A stretch of 64,000 bases of DNA from an uncultured Clostridia bacterium (GCA_944386415.1 CALXAY010000001.1:30655-94654), one strand, 5' to 3'; shown: positions 42,810-54,541, counted from the first letter of the stretch. A program made the numbers and translations. Notes: a model not told the origin generated them from the letters alone.

Positions 42810-43043
42810 ATGTATTTTAGAGAATATGATAGCTCATCATCTACTCTAAAAGAATGGGCTAAGCAATTAAACGTCGTAAATAAAGGTAATTATCCACTAT
42901 ATTCTACAGTGGAACAAACTCTTTCTCATTGGCAAAGTATATTAAATCAAAATATAGGAACAAATACTTTTGGACTATCTGGAACAGCAGAAGCAACCAT
43001 ATCAAATTGGAAAGATAAATTAAATGTTATTTATAACAAATAG
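42810..43043 (+). CDS. Small virion-associated protein (77 aa)
   Basis: It starts immediately after the gp10-like stop; no separate ribosome site is obvious, so coupling is likely. It contains two similar helical segments (TLKEWAKQLNVVNKGN and TISNWKDKLNVIYNK). The function is unknown; it may be a minor tail or internal protein. Confidence 0.5.
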   Translation: MYFREYDSSSSTLKEWAKQLNVVNKGNYPLYSTVEQTLSHWQSILNQNIGTNTFGLSGTAEATISNWKDKLNVIYNK

Positions 43044-43058
43044 AAAGGAGATATATAA

Positions 43059-44495
43059 ATGCCTAACACTTTTCTAAATACAGGAAGAACTGCAACTGTA
43101 AGAGCTACAAGTAATCCGCAAGCAAATGTACAACAAGTACAACCTACAAATGCTCAAGCAGCTCAAACTCAAGTTAATCCTGTTCAATCTGTACAAAATA
43201 ATAATACAGCACAACCAAGTACTAATAATCAAACTCAAAGTAATAATTCTATTAATCCTATTACAATACCTATTCAAATACAACCAACAGTAGCAACTCA
43301 AAATACACAACCTCAAACGCAGTCAGTACAGCCACAACAGAATTTACAAGTACAACAAAGAAGTAATGTGGCTCCTACACCTCAAACTTATCAAGCACCT
43401 CAATACAATAATAATGTAATAGATTTTAACCAAATCTATTCTAGTTATCAAAGTGCTTATGGAAATAATAATTATACTACAAACATAGGAGCAAGTGGAA
43501 TAAAGAAAACAAGCATAGGAACCACTATTGTAACACCAACCACGGCTAATATGAATAGTGTTGAAGGTATGTATCAAAGTGCATATTCTAACACTATAAA
43601 TAGTTTAATATCAGAAATGATAACACAATTAGAAAACGGATTTCAATATGATCCTACACAAGATGGAGCTTTAAGAGTGGCTAGTGAATATGCTGCTAAT
43701 ACAACAATGCAAAGTTTAGCAGGAAGTGGTGTTTTAAATAGTTCTTCTACTGCTGAAAGAGTTGCAAGAGTTGTAAGTGAATTAGTTCCACAATATGAAC
43801 AATTAGCATATACAAGATGGACTGATTATATAGGTCAATTGTCAGATACAGCACAATTAGTTATGAATTATGACGCACAACAATTTGAGTATTGGAAGGA
43901 CGCAAAAGATAGAGAGTTCCAAAATAAACAATTTGAATATCAAAAACAACAAGACGCACTAGAAAATGCATGGAAACGTGTAGATGAATTAGGTTATGTT
44001 GATAATAATGCAAGTGCTATTTTGGGAGTTCCAGTAGGTACTTTATCAGGAGAAGCAAGACTTGCTAAGGAGCAACAAGAATTTGAATTGGCTAAAATGA
44101 GAGAACAAGCACAAATTGAATATGAGAACAATAAAGCATTATATCAATTAAAAGCAGAGTTAGATAAAGACCAAGCTAAATATGCTTATGAATTAGAGAA
44201 AGCATATGGTGGGAGTTCTACTTCAAGAAGTTCAAGTAATACAACAAGTTTAAGTACATATCAAGACATTATTAATAATAGATGGGCTAATTACGATGAA
44301 TTTAGCAGAAAATATACAGTAGATGATAATGTTGGACTATATAACTATTTAGTTTCTGAATATTATGCAGGAAGATTATCCTCATCTGACTTAGCAAACC
44401 TAACAGCTATGTATAATGTAACTCAACCAACAGACGCGGAAATAGCTCAAGAAGAGAGACGAAAATATCTTGACAGTTTAGAACAATATATGTAG
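43059..44495 (+). CDS. Internal virion protein with Gln/Asn-rich N-terminus and coiled coil (478 aa)
   Basis: Residues 1-125 are a Gln/Asn/Pro/Thr-rich disordered region. The middle (about 165-290) is helical, with SVEGMYQSAYSNTINSLI and AQQFEYWKDAKDREF. Residues about 330-375 are a charged coiled coil, followed by a Ser/Thr linker and a C-terminal helical domain. It is the first of three internal/ejection proteins. Its 3' part is repeated at 1-444. Confidence 0.65.
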   Translation: MPNTFLNTGRTATVRATSNPQANVQQVQPTNAQAAQTQVNPVQSVQNNNTAQPSTNNQTQSNNSINPITIPIQIQPTVATQNTQPQTQSVQPQQNLQVQQRSNVAPTPQTYQAPQYNNNVIDFNQIYSSYQSAYGNNNYTTNIGASGIKKTSIGTTIVTPTTANMNSVEGMYQSAYSNTINSLISEMITQLENGFQYDPTQDGALRVASEYAANTTMQSLAGSGVLNSSSTAERVARVVSELVPQYEQLAYTRWTDYIGQLSDTAQLVMNYDAQQFEYWKDAKDREFQNKQFEYQKQQDALENAWKRVDELGYVDNNASAILGVPVGTLSGEARLAKEQQEFELAKMREQAQIEYENNKALYQLKAELDKDQAKYAYELEKAYGGSSTSRSSSNTTSLSTYQDIINNRWANYDEFSRKYTVDDNVGLYNYLVSEYYAGRLSSSDLANLTAMYNVTQPTDAEIAQEERRKYLDSLEQYM

Positions 44496-44506
44496 GAGGT
44501 GGAATA

Positions 44507-47242
44507 ATGCCACAAGATGAAGAAGAAAAGAAAAAAAGAGAAGAAGAAGCAAGAGCAATAATTTCAAGTAATAGTATAGGGAGTTCAATAAATTCAATTA
44601 ATTATGCTAATATGAGAGGAACTCCATTAACCAGTAAAAATGACAATGAACAATATTTTATAAATAAAGTAAATGAAGCAAACAGTATAATTAATTCAAT
44701 TAATCCAAGACAGAATGTTCCAGCACCTTCTACTACTGATGAAGAACGAGAGCAAGGACATAAAAATGTGCAATCACTTTTAGATTTAATGGATAGAAAT
44801 ATAGAGCCAGAAATAGAAAAAACAAGTAATGTTCAACAAGAAGAAAATAATCCAAATGCTAATCATAGATTTAGAATAAATGGAACAAAATCTAAAGAAG
44901 AAATAGATAAGCAAGTACAACAAGCAAGTTCTTTAAATGTGCAACCAAATACTAATAACACTAATAATGTTAAAAGCATTACAGACCGTGATATAAAAGT
45001 AGGTCTAGCTTCACAAGCAGATACACAGAATGCAAAAGAATTAACAAATACTAACATTAATGCTATGACCGAAGCAAATAGAAAAAACGAAAATATAGAA
45101 AAAGGTGGACTTTCTAAATTTGAAGAAATGTTAGATACATTTTTTGATAATATAATTGGAGGAGTAAAACAAACTGTATCAGGTTTAGCAAATGTTGTTA
45201 CTACTGGTGCAGCTTTAGGCATAAGAGGGTTAGAAGGTGCAGCAGGAATATTAGGACTAGAAAATGCAAGAAATTCATTAAATGAAGCTTATAACTCAAT
45301 AGTTAAAACAGGAAGTAATATTAATGAAATAGCTAACTATGAAAGAACAGTAAACAGTCAAATAGATGATGATTTAACAAAAACTGTTGGAGATGTAACA
45401 AATGTAATTTCTAATATGGTTTCATCACAAGTTATAGGATATGCAATTCCAAGCAGTGTACCTGGTGTTGTAATACAAGGTTTATCTGTAGGTGGAAATT
45501 CTGCTCAAGAAGTACTAGATGAAAATAAAGATAATATTGGACAAGCAACATTAACTGGTATTGCAAAAGGTTATACATCTTATTTAACAGAGAAAATGTT
45601 TGACGCTAACATACTTACTATGGGAACTAATAAAACCAGTATTCAAAAATCAGTTGATAAGTTAATATCAGATAGATTAAGCTCAAAATTAGGTAAAGAA
45701 GTAGCTAATAAAACAGTAGGAATAATAGGAGAAAACGCAGAAGAGTTGGTAGAGGACAATGTTGATAATTTAATAGATAAGCTTATTAACAATAAAGATT
45801 TACCAGGATTTAAAGAATGGTGGAATAATACAACAGAAACTGCTAAGGTCACTACTTTATCAACATTGATAATGAGTATGGTAGGATTAGGTGGAGAAAG
45901 TTTTCACAATAAAGAAATTGATATGGAAGCAGATTATTGGATAGATCAAGCTCAACAAATAATAGAACAAGAAGATATGGCAATACATTTTAATCCTAGT
46001 GAAGTTAAAACTTTAAACGACACTAAAGACTTCTATATAACAAGATTTACACAAGATGGAGAGATTGCTAATGTAGTTCCAACAAGAGGGAAAACAATAG
46101 CAAATCCTAATGAAAACTTAAATATAAAGCCTGCAATAGTAAGAGATAATATAACTAACTTTTATACTGTTATAGATGAAGATACTGGAATTGTATTAGA
46201 TAGTACACCATATAATACAACAATAGAAGCTGAAAGTGGTTTTAATGAAAAAGTAAATAAATTATCTGATTTACAAGTAAGAGATATTAACCAAAAGATA
46301 AGTAAAGCAAATTACGCAGTTACTAATGAATTTACTAGAGTTATTAATGAAGCTAAAAACGAATTATCTCAAATGACACCAACAGATTATGGAATAAATA
46401 CAAGACAAAATACACAACAAAATCAAGAGAAGGAAAGACAAAATTTTGAAAATATAAACAAAACAATTAACCAAATATCAGATAAAAGTGTTTATAACCA
46501 GACAGCAGTTGATAATTTATTAACAACCGTAAGTAATAATATGGATAATATTGAATATGTTCCAGAAGATAATAGCGGTGGAGTATTATATTCTTTTGAC
46601 AATGACAGAAATATAACAGGGCAACAAAATATAAATAGCAAAGTTTATACAGGTAAGAAAATAAAAAGTATAGTAAATACAGCTATACAAAATGCTGATA
46701 CAACAAATCTATATCAAGAAACGAATATAGATAGCACCCAGACGTCCTCAGAGCCAAATTCAAGCAATTTCTATACTAATCAAGGTAATAACTATACTAA
46801 TGATACTGGATATGCTGTACAAGATATTAAGAGAGTAACAAAGCCTTTTGATAATCAAGAAAGTTATTCAAGAGATGATATGGTAGATATATGGAATAAC
46901 CAAGTATCTAACAACAACTATGACGCATATTATGATAACAATGGTAACATAGAAAGATACATTGCTATTGAAGAAGAAGGTAAAAATATTGTTGTAAATC
47001 AATACGATAATAACGACAATGTAGTAAAAAGTGAGGTTATATCAAACGAGAATGGAAGATATAAAGCTAGTGATATACAAGATACCCTTAATAGAGTTGC
47101 AAGCCTATATGACGAAAATAGACCAATAAAAGGACAAAGAGATATAGAAGGCAACGAAGTTTTGAGCATGAAGAAAAATAATAAAAATAAAGATACTACC
47201 TTAGCGTTACCTAAAAATCAAGGTGTTGCTAATTCACGGTAG
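44507..47242 (+). CDS. Large internal/ejection protein, second copy (911 aa)
   Basis: Identical to 456-3191. Here the whole late operon upstream is present, so it follows the complete internal virion protein gene by 11 bases. It has the hydrophobic Gly/Ala stretches that could reach the host membrane. Confidence 0.65.
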   Translation: MPQDEEEKKKREEEARAIISSNSIGSSINSINYANMRGTPLTSKNDNEQYFINKVNEANSIINSINPRQNVPAPSTTDEEREQGHKNVQSLLDLMDRNIEPEIEKTSNVQQEENNPNANHRFRINGTKSKEEIDKQVQQASSLNVQPNTNNTNNVKSITDRDIKVGLASQADTQNAKELTNTNINAMTEANRKNENIEKGGLSKFEEMLDTFFDNIIGGVKQTVSGLANVVTTGAALGIRGLEGAAGILGLENARNSLNEAYNSIVKTGSNINEIANYERTVNSQIDDDLTKTVGDVTNVISNMVSSQVIGYAIPSSVPGVVIQGLSVGGNSAQEVLDENKDNIGQATLTGIAKGYTSYLTEKMFDANILTMGTNKTSIQKSVDKLISDRLSSKLGKEVANKTVGIIGENAEELVEDNVDNLIDKLINNKDLPGFKEWWNNTTETAKVTTLSTLIMSMVGLGGESFHNKEIDMEADYWIDQAQQIIEQEDMAIHFNPSEVKTLNDTKDFYITRFTQDGEIANVVPTRGKTIANPNENLNIKPAIVRDNITNFYTVIDEDTGIVLDSTPYNTTIEAESGFNEKVNKLSDLQVRDINQKISKANYAVTNEFTRVINEAKNELSQMTPTDYGINTRQNTQQNQEKERQNFENINKTINQISDKSVYNQTAVDNLLTTVSNNMDNIEYVPEDNSGGVLYSFDNDRNITGQQNINSKVYTGKKIKSIVNTAIQNADTTNLYQETNIDSTQTSSEPNSSNFYTNQGNNYTNDTGYAVQDIKRVTKPFDNQESYSRDDMVDIWNNQVSNNNYDAYYDNNGNIERYIAIEEEGKNIVVNQYDNNDNVVKSEVISNENGRYKASDIQDTLNRVASLYDENRPIKGQRDIEGNEVLSMKKNNKNKDTTLALPKNQGVANSR

Positions 47243-50200
47243 TACCTCTAATAACAATATATCACAAAGTAGAGACATTATCAAATCTATTGAAAAGTTT
47301 GAAAAGGCTAAAAATAATATAGATAGAGAAACAGTTGTAAATATTGCTAATAGTTTAGATATAAAGATTAAAGAAGGAGCTACTAAAATTGAAAATACAA
47401 ATATGTCTAAACTAGCAGGTAAGAACAAAACTCCTAATATTATAACTATTGATGAATTATTCAAAGATTTAACTAGTAAAAATATTAAGGAATATAGAAA
47501 AGAAGCTGAAAGCATTGCTAATAATCTTTATAGAGATAAACTAGTAAAAATATTTGATACACAAACAGAAACAGAAATAAATAAAAGTGGTATTGAAAAA
47601 ACTCTTTCTGGAAACATTACTAAAAGTAAAATTCAAAGCATTAATAAATTACAAGATATTATTGAACAAGGAATTTATGGTTATACTACATATAATCCAG
47701 ATGACAATAATGGAATACTTTATCATCATTTCTTCACACCAGTAAATTATCAAAATAAAAATGGATTAATTAGAGTAGTTATAAGAGAATTTACTAATGA
47801 TAATTCATTAAATGATAAATATTATTATCATCAACTTGAATTTATTAGCAATAAAAAAATAGAAGGTATTAACGCCTTACCCCAAATTAATGGAAATAAG
47901 GAAATTAAGTTTTTACCTTCTACTAAGAATAGTATACCACAAAATAATCAAAGTGTCAAAAATAAAACAAAACAGACCCAAACACAAAAGGCAATAAACT
48001 CTTTAGAAGATATAAAGACAAAATACAAGAGTCAAACAGACCAATTAAATATATTTGAAAATGAAGATAATACTATAAGTATTAATAATTTAGTTGTAAA
48101 ACAAAATTTAAGAAATAAAGGAATTGGTCAAAATATTCTTAATGATATTATTGATTATGCTGATAAGAATGGTAAAACAATAACTTTAACACCTACCAGC
48201 CAATATCTTACAAAAAATAGATTAACAAATTGGTATAAGAAAAATGGTTTTGTAGAAAATAAAGGTAGAAATACAGATTATTCTATTAGTGATACTATGT
48301 ATAGGCTTCCTAAAAATAATACTCAAAATAACAAAAACATCAAAGACAACAGTGTCAGAGCTATGAGAAAAAATACTTCAAGAAGTGATACAGTAGTTGA
48401 CAATCATGGTAGAACTTTAACTAAGCAGCAACAAGAATATTTCAAGGATAGTAAGGTTAGAGATGAAAACGGAAATTTACAAGTTGTATATCATGGTATT
48501 AACGATTTTGGTTTTACAGAATTTAAAAGAAACTTTAATTATTATACAAGTAGAGAAGATGTTGCTAATACCTATACTGGAAATAACGGAATATATAGAG
48601 GTTACATAAACATAACAAATCCAATAATAATAGACGCAAATAAAGAAAAATGGTCTATGATAGATATTGACAATATTAAAATTAATGGAATTAACGATAT
48701 AAGAAAGTTCCTAAATCAACAAGGAGCTTCTATATGGCAAGAAAATGGAAAGACAAGAACATCTACAGCAGATTTAGTCCAAGCAATATCAGACGCAATA
48801 GATGAAGGTGAAATAACCGCTGACGGAATTATTATACAAAATATCTATGATGAAGGAAGTTATAATAGTGGAGAAGCAAAACTAGGTACAGATTATATAA
48901 CATTTAAAAGTAATCAATTCAAAAATTTAGATAATTCTTCTCCTACTTCTAATAATGATATAAGGTATATGAAAAAGAGTAATTCAAGAAATAGAACAAA
49001 TACAACTAATAATTCTAAAAAATTAATAGCTCAACATAATACATCAGAAGAAAAATTAATGGAAGCATTAGACTTAGGAGCTTTACCAGTACCAAGTATA
49101 GCTATAACAAAATCAGACACACCTATTTCTAATTATGGAGATATTACATTACTATTCAACAAAGACACAATAAATCCAACAGACAGAAGAAATGTAGCTT
49201 ATAATAGTGATATTTACTCTACAAGAAGACCACAAACAGTAAACAGCTTAGATAAGAATAAGGTTAAAACCTTCGAAAAGTCTATGAATGATAAAGGTAT
49301 AAGTTATGGTTATATAAGTCAGATTGAAGAATACATACAAGATAATGATTTTACAAGAGCTAAAGATACAATAAGATATGAACTACAAAAAGCTAATCCA
49401 GATATTACAGAGCAAGAAATAGAAGATAGCTTTACAGAAGCAATAGAAACTATTAAAGATAAACGTATATTAAGAGAAGATGTTGACCCATATACTCCTA
49501 GTGGCAACAGGAAAAGTATTGAACAAATGTCAGTTCCATATACACTAGATAATATTGTTAGATTAATGACTAAAAAATCTAATAAAGGAGCTGAAAGTAA
49601 TAACTTTGCAGGTCTTCCAGAAGTAAGAGCAAATCTTTCACAACAATTCAAAAATGTTGAAGAAATGCACCAACAGGAAAACAATCTTGTTTCAACAGAA
49701 GAAATGCAAAAGGTAAAAGAACAACTAAATGATGAATTTTACAACTTAATAGACGAAATAGGAAAATATGATAAGGTTGAGAGATATTTTGGTAGTGCTG
49801 ATACAGTTGCTAATGCACTAAATGAAACAGCAAAATCTAAAAATATTTCAAAAGAAGTACTAGAAAATGAACTTGATTTTGTTTCAATAACAAATGTTCC
49901 AGACAAAACACTTCAAAAAGCAATTGATTTTTTGAATAGTTTAAAGAATGTTCCTACTGAATACTTTGAAGTAAAGCCACAAAGAGCGGTTGGTTTAAAT
50001 GAAATTCAAAGTGCCATTGTACCAAAAAATACTTCTAAAGAACTTATAGACAAATTAAAAGAAAATAACATTCCTATTACTTATTACGATACTCAACAAG
50101 AAAGAAATAAAATAATTGCAAATGAGACAGAAAATAAAAATATACGTTTTGCTAAGAAAACAGCTAAGACACCTAAAGTAGAGGGAGAAATACTAGAGCC

Positions 50201-53200
50201 AGGACAAACAAATGCACAAAGAGAAAGTAATTACATAGAGCAAGAAATAAGAAAAATAGAAGAAAGTGGTAATTGGGACGACAGTATTCCTGTAACAAGA
50301 ATGACTGATATAAGAAAAACGATTGAAGATTATCTAGGTATTGGAGTTCAAAAAGGACGTTTTAGACAACAGGCTTATGGTATTTATAAAGGAAATAGAG
50401 ATGTAATAAGAACTAAAGAACTTAAAGACATTGATACAATCTTGCATGAGACCGGACATGCTTTAGACATTGGAAAAAGAATAAAACTGGATAAAGAAAG
50501 TATCTCAAATGAACTTCTAAAAGCAGTAAATAGATATGGTGGATATGAAGCTGAAACAAGAGAAGTACAACTTGAAGAAGGTTTTGCAGAAGTAATAAGA
50601 GAATATACTATTGTACCTAATCAAGCTAAAATTGATTATCCTCAAACTGTTGAGATATTAGAAGGTATAAGACAAACAGATAAAGATTTTAATAAATTTA
50701 TTACCGATGTACAACAGCAAACATACAATTACATACATCAAAATCCAGAAAATAGAGTTTTAAGTAACCAAAGCATAGGAGAAAGGACAGATAAACCTAA
50801 GTGGTCAAAAGAATATATACAGCAAGAAGTAATGAGAAATATCTATGATAAAGATATTTCAATTAAATATGCAGTAAATGAAATGCAAAAGGTAAATGGT
50901 AAATCTACAAACGATTTAAAAGCGAGTGAAAACGCATATTATTTAACAAGACTTTCTAGTGGTATTGGAGATAAAGTTGTATCTATGCTATCTAAAGGCT
51001 ATATAGATGAAAATGGAAATAAATTAATGCCAGGGCTAGAACAACTAGGAGAAATACTTGGAAATAGTGAGAAAAGATTTAATGACTTAAGAGCTTATCT
51101 AGTAGCACAAAGGGATTTAGAGTATAAAGCTAAAACATTAAAGACAGGTATAAGAACAATGGATAGTAAAGCTGTTGTAGAGCAATTTAAGAATGATAAA
51201 CAAATACAAGAAGCAGCTAAAATTGTATATGATACTCTAGATGGTGTTATGCAATATGCAGTAAATAACGGATTAATAGACCAAGAAACAGCAAATAGCT
51301 TACGAGAAAGCAATGCTTTCTATGTACCTATGCAAAGGGTTTTAGAAGGCAACAAAAACAATGTAGGTAGAAGGGGAGCAGTAGCAGATATTATAAAAGC
51401 TAGAACTGGAAGTGAACTTGATGTAAAAGATGTTTTAGAAAATATTGTTGCAAATTGTGCTAACATAATTCAACAAGTAGAAAATAATAACATTTTAAAA
51501 GCACTATATAATCAAGGAGAACAAGTTGGTATGACCGGTAAAATTTACGATGTTATAGACGCACCTATGATAAAAATAGGAACTGCTAAATTAAGTACTT
51601 GGGAAAGAGAATTAAGAAATCAAGGGGTTGACACAACTGAATTAAACCTAGAAAAAACAATTGATTTATTTGCACCCAATAACAAAGTAGATACAAATAA
51701 TCTTATTACAAGTTTTATAAATACAAATGGAAAAAGAATATATTTACAATTTAATGATGAAGTATTGTTCAATTCTTTAATGAATATGGATAAAAAGTTT
51801 ATGAGTACTGTTTTAAATATAAATAGGAAATTAAATATGCCTTTAAGATATGGTGCTACAATGGCTAATATTGGTTTTGCAATTCCAAATATGATATCAG
51901 ATACAGCACAAGCAACAATATTTAGTGAAGCTGGCTTTATTCCAGTAGTAGATAATGTAATTGGAATAATGGATATTTTATCAGTTCAAAATAAATCTGC
52001 CAGAAATTTCTTTAATAAAGTTGTTCCTGGATATGCAAATAGAATAAATACTTTATATGCTATATATGAACAAACAGGAGCTACAAGTGCAACAAGAATG
52101 AGTCAATATAGAGAAAAAACTCAAGCACTTATGAAAGATGTTTATGGTACAAAAAATAGTGAAGTTCTAGGAATAAAAGAGAAATTTAAACCTTTAAAAA
52201 GACTTTTAGATATAATGACATATATTCCAGAATTATCTGAACAAAGTACAAGATTTAGAGTTTTTGAAAAAAACTTAGACTTATATAGAAGTAAAGGTAT
52301 GTCAGAAACAGACGCAAGAATACAAGCAGCCTTACAGAGTAGAGACGCGACACAAGATTTTGGAAGAACTGGTAATGTTACAAGAGAGATAAATCAATTA
52401 ATACCTTTCTCTGCTGCTAGAGTTGGAAGTGCTTATACATTTGCAGAAAAAGTAAAAGCTAACCCTAAACGTGTTGCAAGTAGAATGGCTATATTAATTG
52501 CAATATCTACAGCCATAAAAGCAATAGGTTATGATGACGATGAAATAGAAGAATTAAATCAAAGAAAGAAAGATGATAACTTTGTGCTAAAAGTCGGCGA
52601 CCAAATTATAACTATTAAGAAGCCACAAGGAATACTTAGAAGTATTATAAACCTAGGAGAATATGTACAAGACTTATTTACAGGACATATTGAAGAAGGT
52701 AAAGAAGGAGAAAGACTAACTGAATGGGTTACTAATGCAATAATGGATAATATGCCAGCAGACAGTGTAACAGGTTTAGTTCCTAATATGATAGCTCCTG
52801 TAGTTGAAAATGCGATTAATAAAGACTTGTATTATAACTCTGATATAGTAAAGAGTTATGATTTAGAATTACCAGATAATGAACAATATTATGATTATAA
52901 TTCTCAACTTGCAATATGGCTAGGACAGATATTTAATTATTCTCCTGCTAAGATAGATAATTTAATAAGTGGATATTTGGGAGGACTTGGAACATCTGTA
53001 ACAAATGTTATTGACTGGATAGCTGGTAAAACTGGAATAACAGTAGAACAACCAAATATGGGAGCAGAAGATAGTGCAGTTGGAAAAAGATTTTTTGTAA
53101 ACGTAAACTCTAACAGCCAGAGTGTTGACGACGTTTACACACTAAAAACAGACTTAACAAAAAAACAGAATGGTGGTACAATAACAGAGGAAGAAGAAAA

Positions 53201-53636
53201 GCAACTTGAAGCATTAACAGAAGCAACAAGTAATATGGCTAAACTTAATAAACAAATAAAAGAGATCAAGAAAAGTTTAACATTATCTGCTAATGAAAAA
53301 GCTGACCAAATAAGAGTTTTACAACAACAAAAAACAGATACAGCAAGAAAAGCACTAGGAAAAGACCTTCTATTTTCTGAAAATCAACAAGCAATTGAAA
53401 GCACACAGTTCTATCCTTCACGAGACACCTTAAGTCAAAACAAAAGAACTCTAACACTTACTTCTGAAATGAAAAAAGAATATGAAGAAGTAGCAACCGA
53501 ATATTACCAAAAATACGAAAAGCAAGGAATATATAGCGAAGAAAAGCTAGAACAAATAAAACAAAAAGCAAAAGACTATGCTAAGAACTATTTAATGAAA
53601 AAATATAAAAGCGAATTAGTAAAGTCTGGAGAATAA
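47223..53636 (+). CDS. Giant polyvalent ejection protein, second copy (2137 aa)
   Basis: Identical to 3172-9585, with the same GNAT-like, ART-like, HETGH metallopeptidase-like and LPD38-like domains, and the same GTG start inside the upstream gene. Both copies share the out-of-frame overlap, so if it is an error it predates or is common to both. Confidence 0.75.
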   Translation: MLLIHGSTSNNNISQSRDIIKSIEKFEKAKNNIDRETVVNIANSLDIKIKEGATKIENTNMSKLAGKNKTPNIITIDELFKDLTSKNIKEYRKEAESIANNLYRDKLVKIFDTQTETEINKSGIEKTLSGNITKSKIQSINKLQDIIEQGIYGYTTYNPDDNNGILYHHFFTPVNYQNKNGLIRVVIREFTNDNSLNDKYYYHQLEFISNKKIEGINALPQINGNKEIKFLPSTKNSIPQNNQSVKNKTKQTQTQKAINSLEDIKTKYKSQTDQLNIFENEDNTISINNLVVKQNLRNKGIGQNILNDIIDYADKNGKTITLTPTSQYLTKNRLTNWYKKNGFVENKGRNTDYSISDTMYRLPKNNTQNNKNIKDNSVRAMRKNTSRSDTVVDNHGRTLTKQQQEYFKDSKVRDENGNLQVVYHGINDFGFTEFKRNFNYYTSREDVANTYTGNNGIYRGYINITNPIIIDANKEKWSMIDIDNIKINGINDIRKFLNQQGASIWQENGKTRTSTADLVQAISDAIDEGEITADGIIIQNIYDEGSYNSGEAKLGTDYITFKSNQFKNLDNSSPTSNNDIRYMKKSNSRNRTNTTNNSKKLIAQHNTSEEKLMEALDLGALPVPSIAITKSDTPISNYGDITLLFNKDTINPTDRRNVAYNSDIYSTRRPQTVNSLDKNKVKTFEKSMNDKGISYGYISQIEEYIQDNDFTRAKDTIRYELQKANPDITEQEIEDSFTEAIETIKDKRILREDVDPYTPSGNRKSIEQMSVPYTLDNIVRLMTKKSNKGAESNNFAGLPEVRANLSQQFKNVEEMHQQENNLVSTEEMQKVKEQLNDEFYNLIDEIGKYDKVERYFGSADTVANALNETAKSKNISKEVLENELDFVSITNVPDKTLQKAIDFLNSLKNVPTEYFEVKPQRAVGLNEIQSAIVPKNTSKELIDKLKENNIPITYYDTQQERNKIIANETENKNIRFAKKTAKTPKVEGEILEPGQTNAQRESNYIEQEIRKIEESGNWDDSIPVTRMTDIRKTIEDYLGIGVQKGRFRQQAYGIYKGNRDVIRTKELKDIDTILHETGHALDIGKRIKLDKESISNELLKAVNRYGGYEAETREVQLEEGFAEVIREYTIVPNQAKIDYPQTVEILEGIRQTDKDFNKFITDVQQQTYNYIHQNPENRVLSNQSIGERTDKPKWSKEYIQQEVMRNIYDKDISIKYAVNEMQKVNGKSTNDLKASENAYYLTRLSSGIGDKVVSMLSKGYIDENGNKLMPGLEQLGEILGNSEKRFNDLRAYLVAQRDLEYKAKTLKTGIRTMDSKAVVEQFKNDKQIQEAAKIVYDTLDGVMQYAVNNGLIDQETANSLRESNAFYVPMQRVLEGNKNNVGRRGAVADIIKARTGSELDVKDVLENIVANCANIIQQVENNNILKALYNQGEQVGMTGKIYDVIDAPMIKIGTAKLSTWERELRNQGVDTTELNLEKTIDLFAPNNKVDTNNLITSFINTNGKRIYLQFNDEVLFNSLMNMDKKFMSTVLNINRKLNMPLRYGATMANIGFAIPNMISDTAQATIFSEAGFIPVVDNVIGIMDILSVQNKSARNFFNKVVPGYANRINTLYAIYEQTGATSATRMSQYREKTQALMKDVYGTKNSEVLGIKEKFKPLKRLLDIMTYIPELSEQSTRFRVFEKNLDLYRSKGMSETDARIQAALQSRDATQDFGRTGNVTREINQLIPFSAARVGSAYTFAEKVKANPKRVASRMAILIAISTAIKAIGYDDDEIEELNQRKKDDNFVLKVGDQIITIKKPQGILRSIINLGEYVQDLFTGHIEEGKEGERLTEWVTNAIMDNMPADSVTGLVPNMIAPVVENAINKDLYYNSDIVKSYDLELPDNEQYYDYNSQLAIWLGQIFNYSPAKIDNLISGYLGGLGTSVTNVIDWIAGKTGITVEQPNMGAEDSAVGKRFFVNVNSNSQSVDDVYTLKTDLTKKQNGGTITEEEEKQLEALTEATSNMAKLNKQIKEIKKSLTLSANEKADQIRVLQQQKTDTARKALGKDLLFSENQQAIESTQFYPSRDTLSQNKRTLTLTSEMKKEYEEVATEYYQKYEKQGIYSEEKLEQIKQKAKDYAKNYLMKKYKSELVKSGE

Positions 53637-53643
53637 TTAATAA

Positions 53644-53674
53644 GGGTTATTACAATAAGTGTAATAGCCCTTTT
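53644..53674 (+). terminator. Terminator after ejection genes, second copy
   Basis: Same hairpin and T run as at 9593-9623. Confidence 0.85.
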
Positions 53675-53697
53675 ATCTTTATTTAAAGGTGGGAAAT

Positions 53698-54324
53698 ATG
53701 GAAGGAATAACAAGTATAATAATTAGTTTAACAGCCTTAGTTACAGCAATAGCAGGACTCGTAGTAGCAATTGCAAAAGCAAAAAAAGAAATAGAAAATT
53801 CTATTCCAAAAAAAATAAAAAACCAGATTAATATTGATAATGAAATTATAAAACGTATGGAGAATTTAAAAGAATATCTAAATGCGGATCGTGTGCAAGT
53901 CTATGATTTTCATAATGGCGGACATTACGCAAATGGTAGAAGTGCTTTAAAAACATCTTGTACATATGAAGTATGTAGAAGTGGTTGTAGAAGTTATCAA
54001 ATGTATTTACAAGCAATACCTCTTAGTTGTATACCACAATTTGTAGAAACATTGCTTAATAAAGAAGAGTTAAAGATAAATAATTTAGAAGATATAAAAG
54101 AAAATATGAACTCTACGTATCACTTGAAGAAAGACCAAGGAGTAAGAAGCTTCTTTGATGTAGTAATTTATAATAAAAATAAAGAACCAATAGGCTTTTT
54201 AGCAGTTCAATATTTAACAGAAAACAAAGTGAACTTTAGTCACAACGAATTAAACGAAATATTAAAATTAAAATTCTTTATAGAAGAAAACTTAGAGAAA
54301 ATGACAGCAAAAAAATCTAAATAG
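53698..54324 (+). CDS. Membrane-anchored GAF-like protein, second copy (208 aa)
   Basis: Identical to 9647-10273: one N-terminal transmembrane helix and a GAF-like domain, upstream of the holin. The function is unknown. Confidence 0.5.
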   Translation: MEGITSIIISLTALVTAIAGLVVAIAKAKKEIENSIPKKIKNQINIDNEIIKRMENLKEYLNADRVQVYDFHNGGHYANGRSALKTSCTYEVCRSGCRSYQMYLQAIPLSCIPQFVETLLNKEELKINNLEDIKENMNSTYHLKKDQGVRSFFDVVIYNKNKEPIGFLAVQYLTENKVNFSHNELNEILKLKFFIEENLEKMTAKKSK

Positions 54325-54338
54325 GAAGGAGGGATACT

Positions 54339-54536
54339 ATGAGTAATAAAGTATATGATGTTTTAAAATGGATAACACTTATATTTTTACCAGCATTAAC
54401 AACTTTAGTTGGTGTTATACTGAACAGCTTTAATGTTGGTTGTACAGAAATAGTCTTAACTATAATGACAGCAGTAACAACATTCTTAGGAGCTATACTT
54501 GGAATATCTAATATTAATTATAAAAACAAGGAGTGA
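54339..54536 (+). CDS. Phage holin, second copy (65 aa)
   Basis: Identical to 10288-10485, an r1t-like two-helix holin followed directly by the endolysin. Confidence 0.85.
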   Translation: MSNKVYDVLKWITLIFLPALTTLVGVILNSFNVGCTEIVLTIMTAVTTFLGAILGISNINYKNKE

Positions 54537-54541
54537 TAATT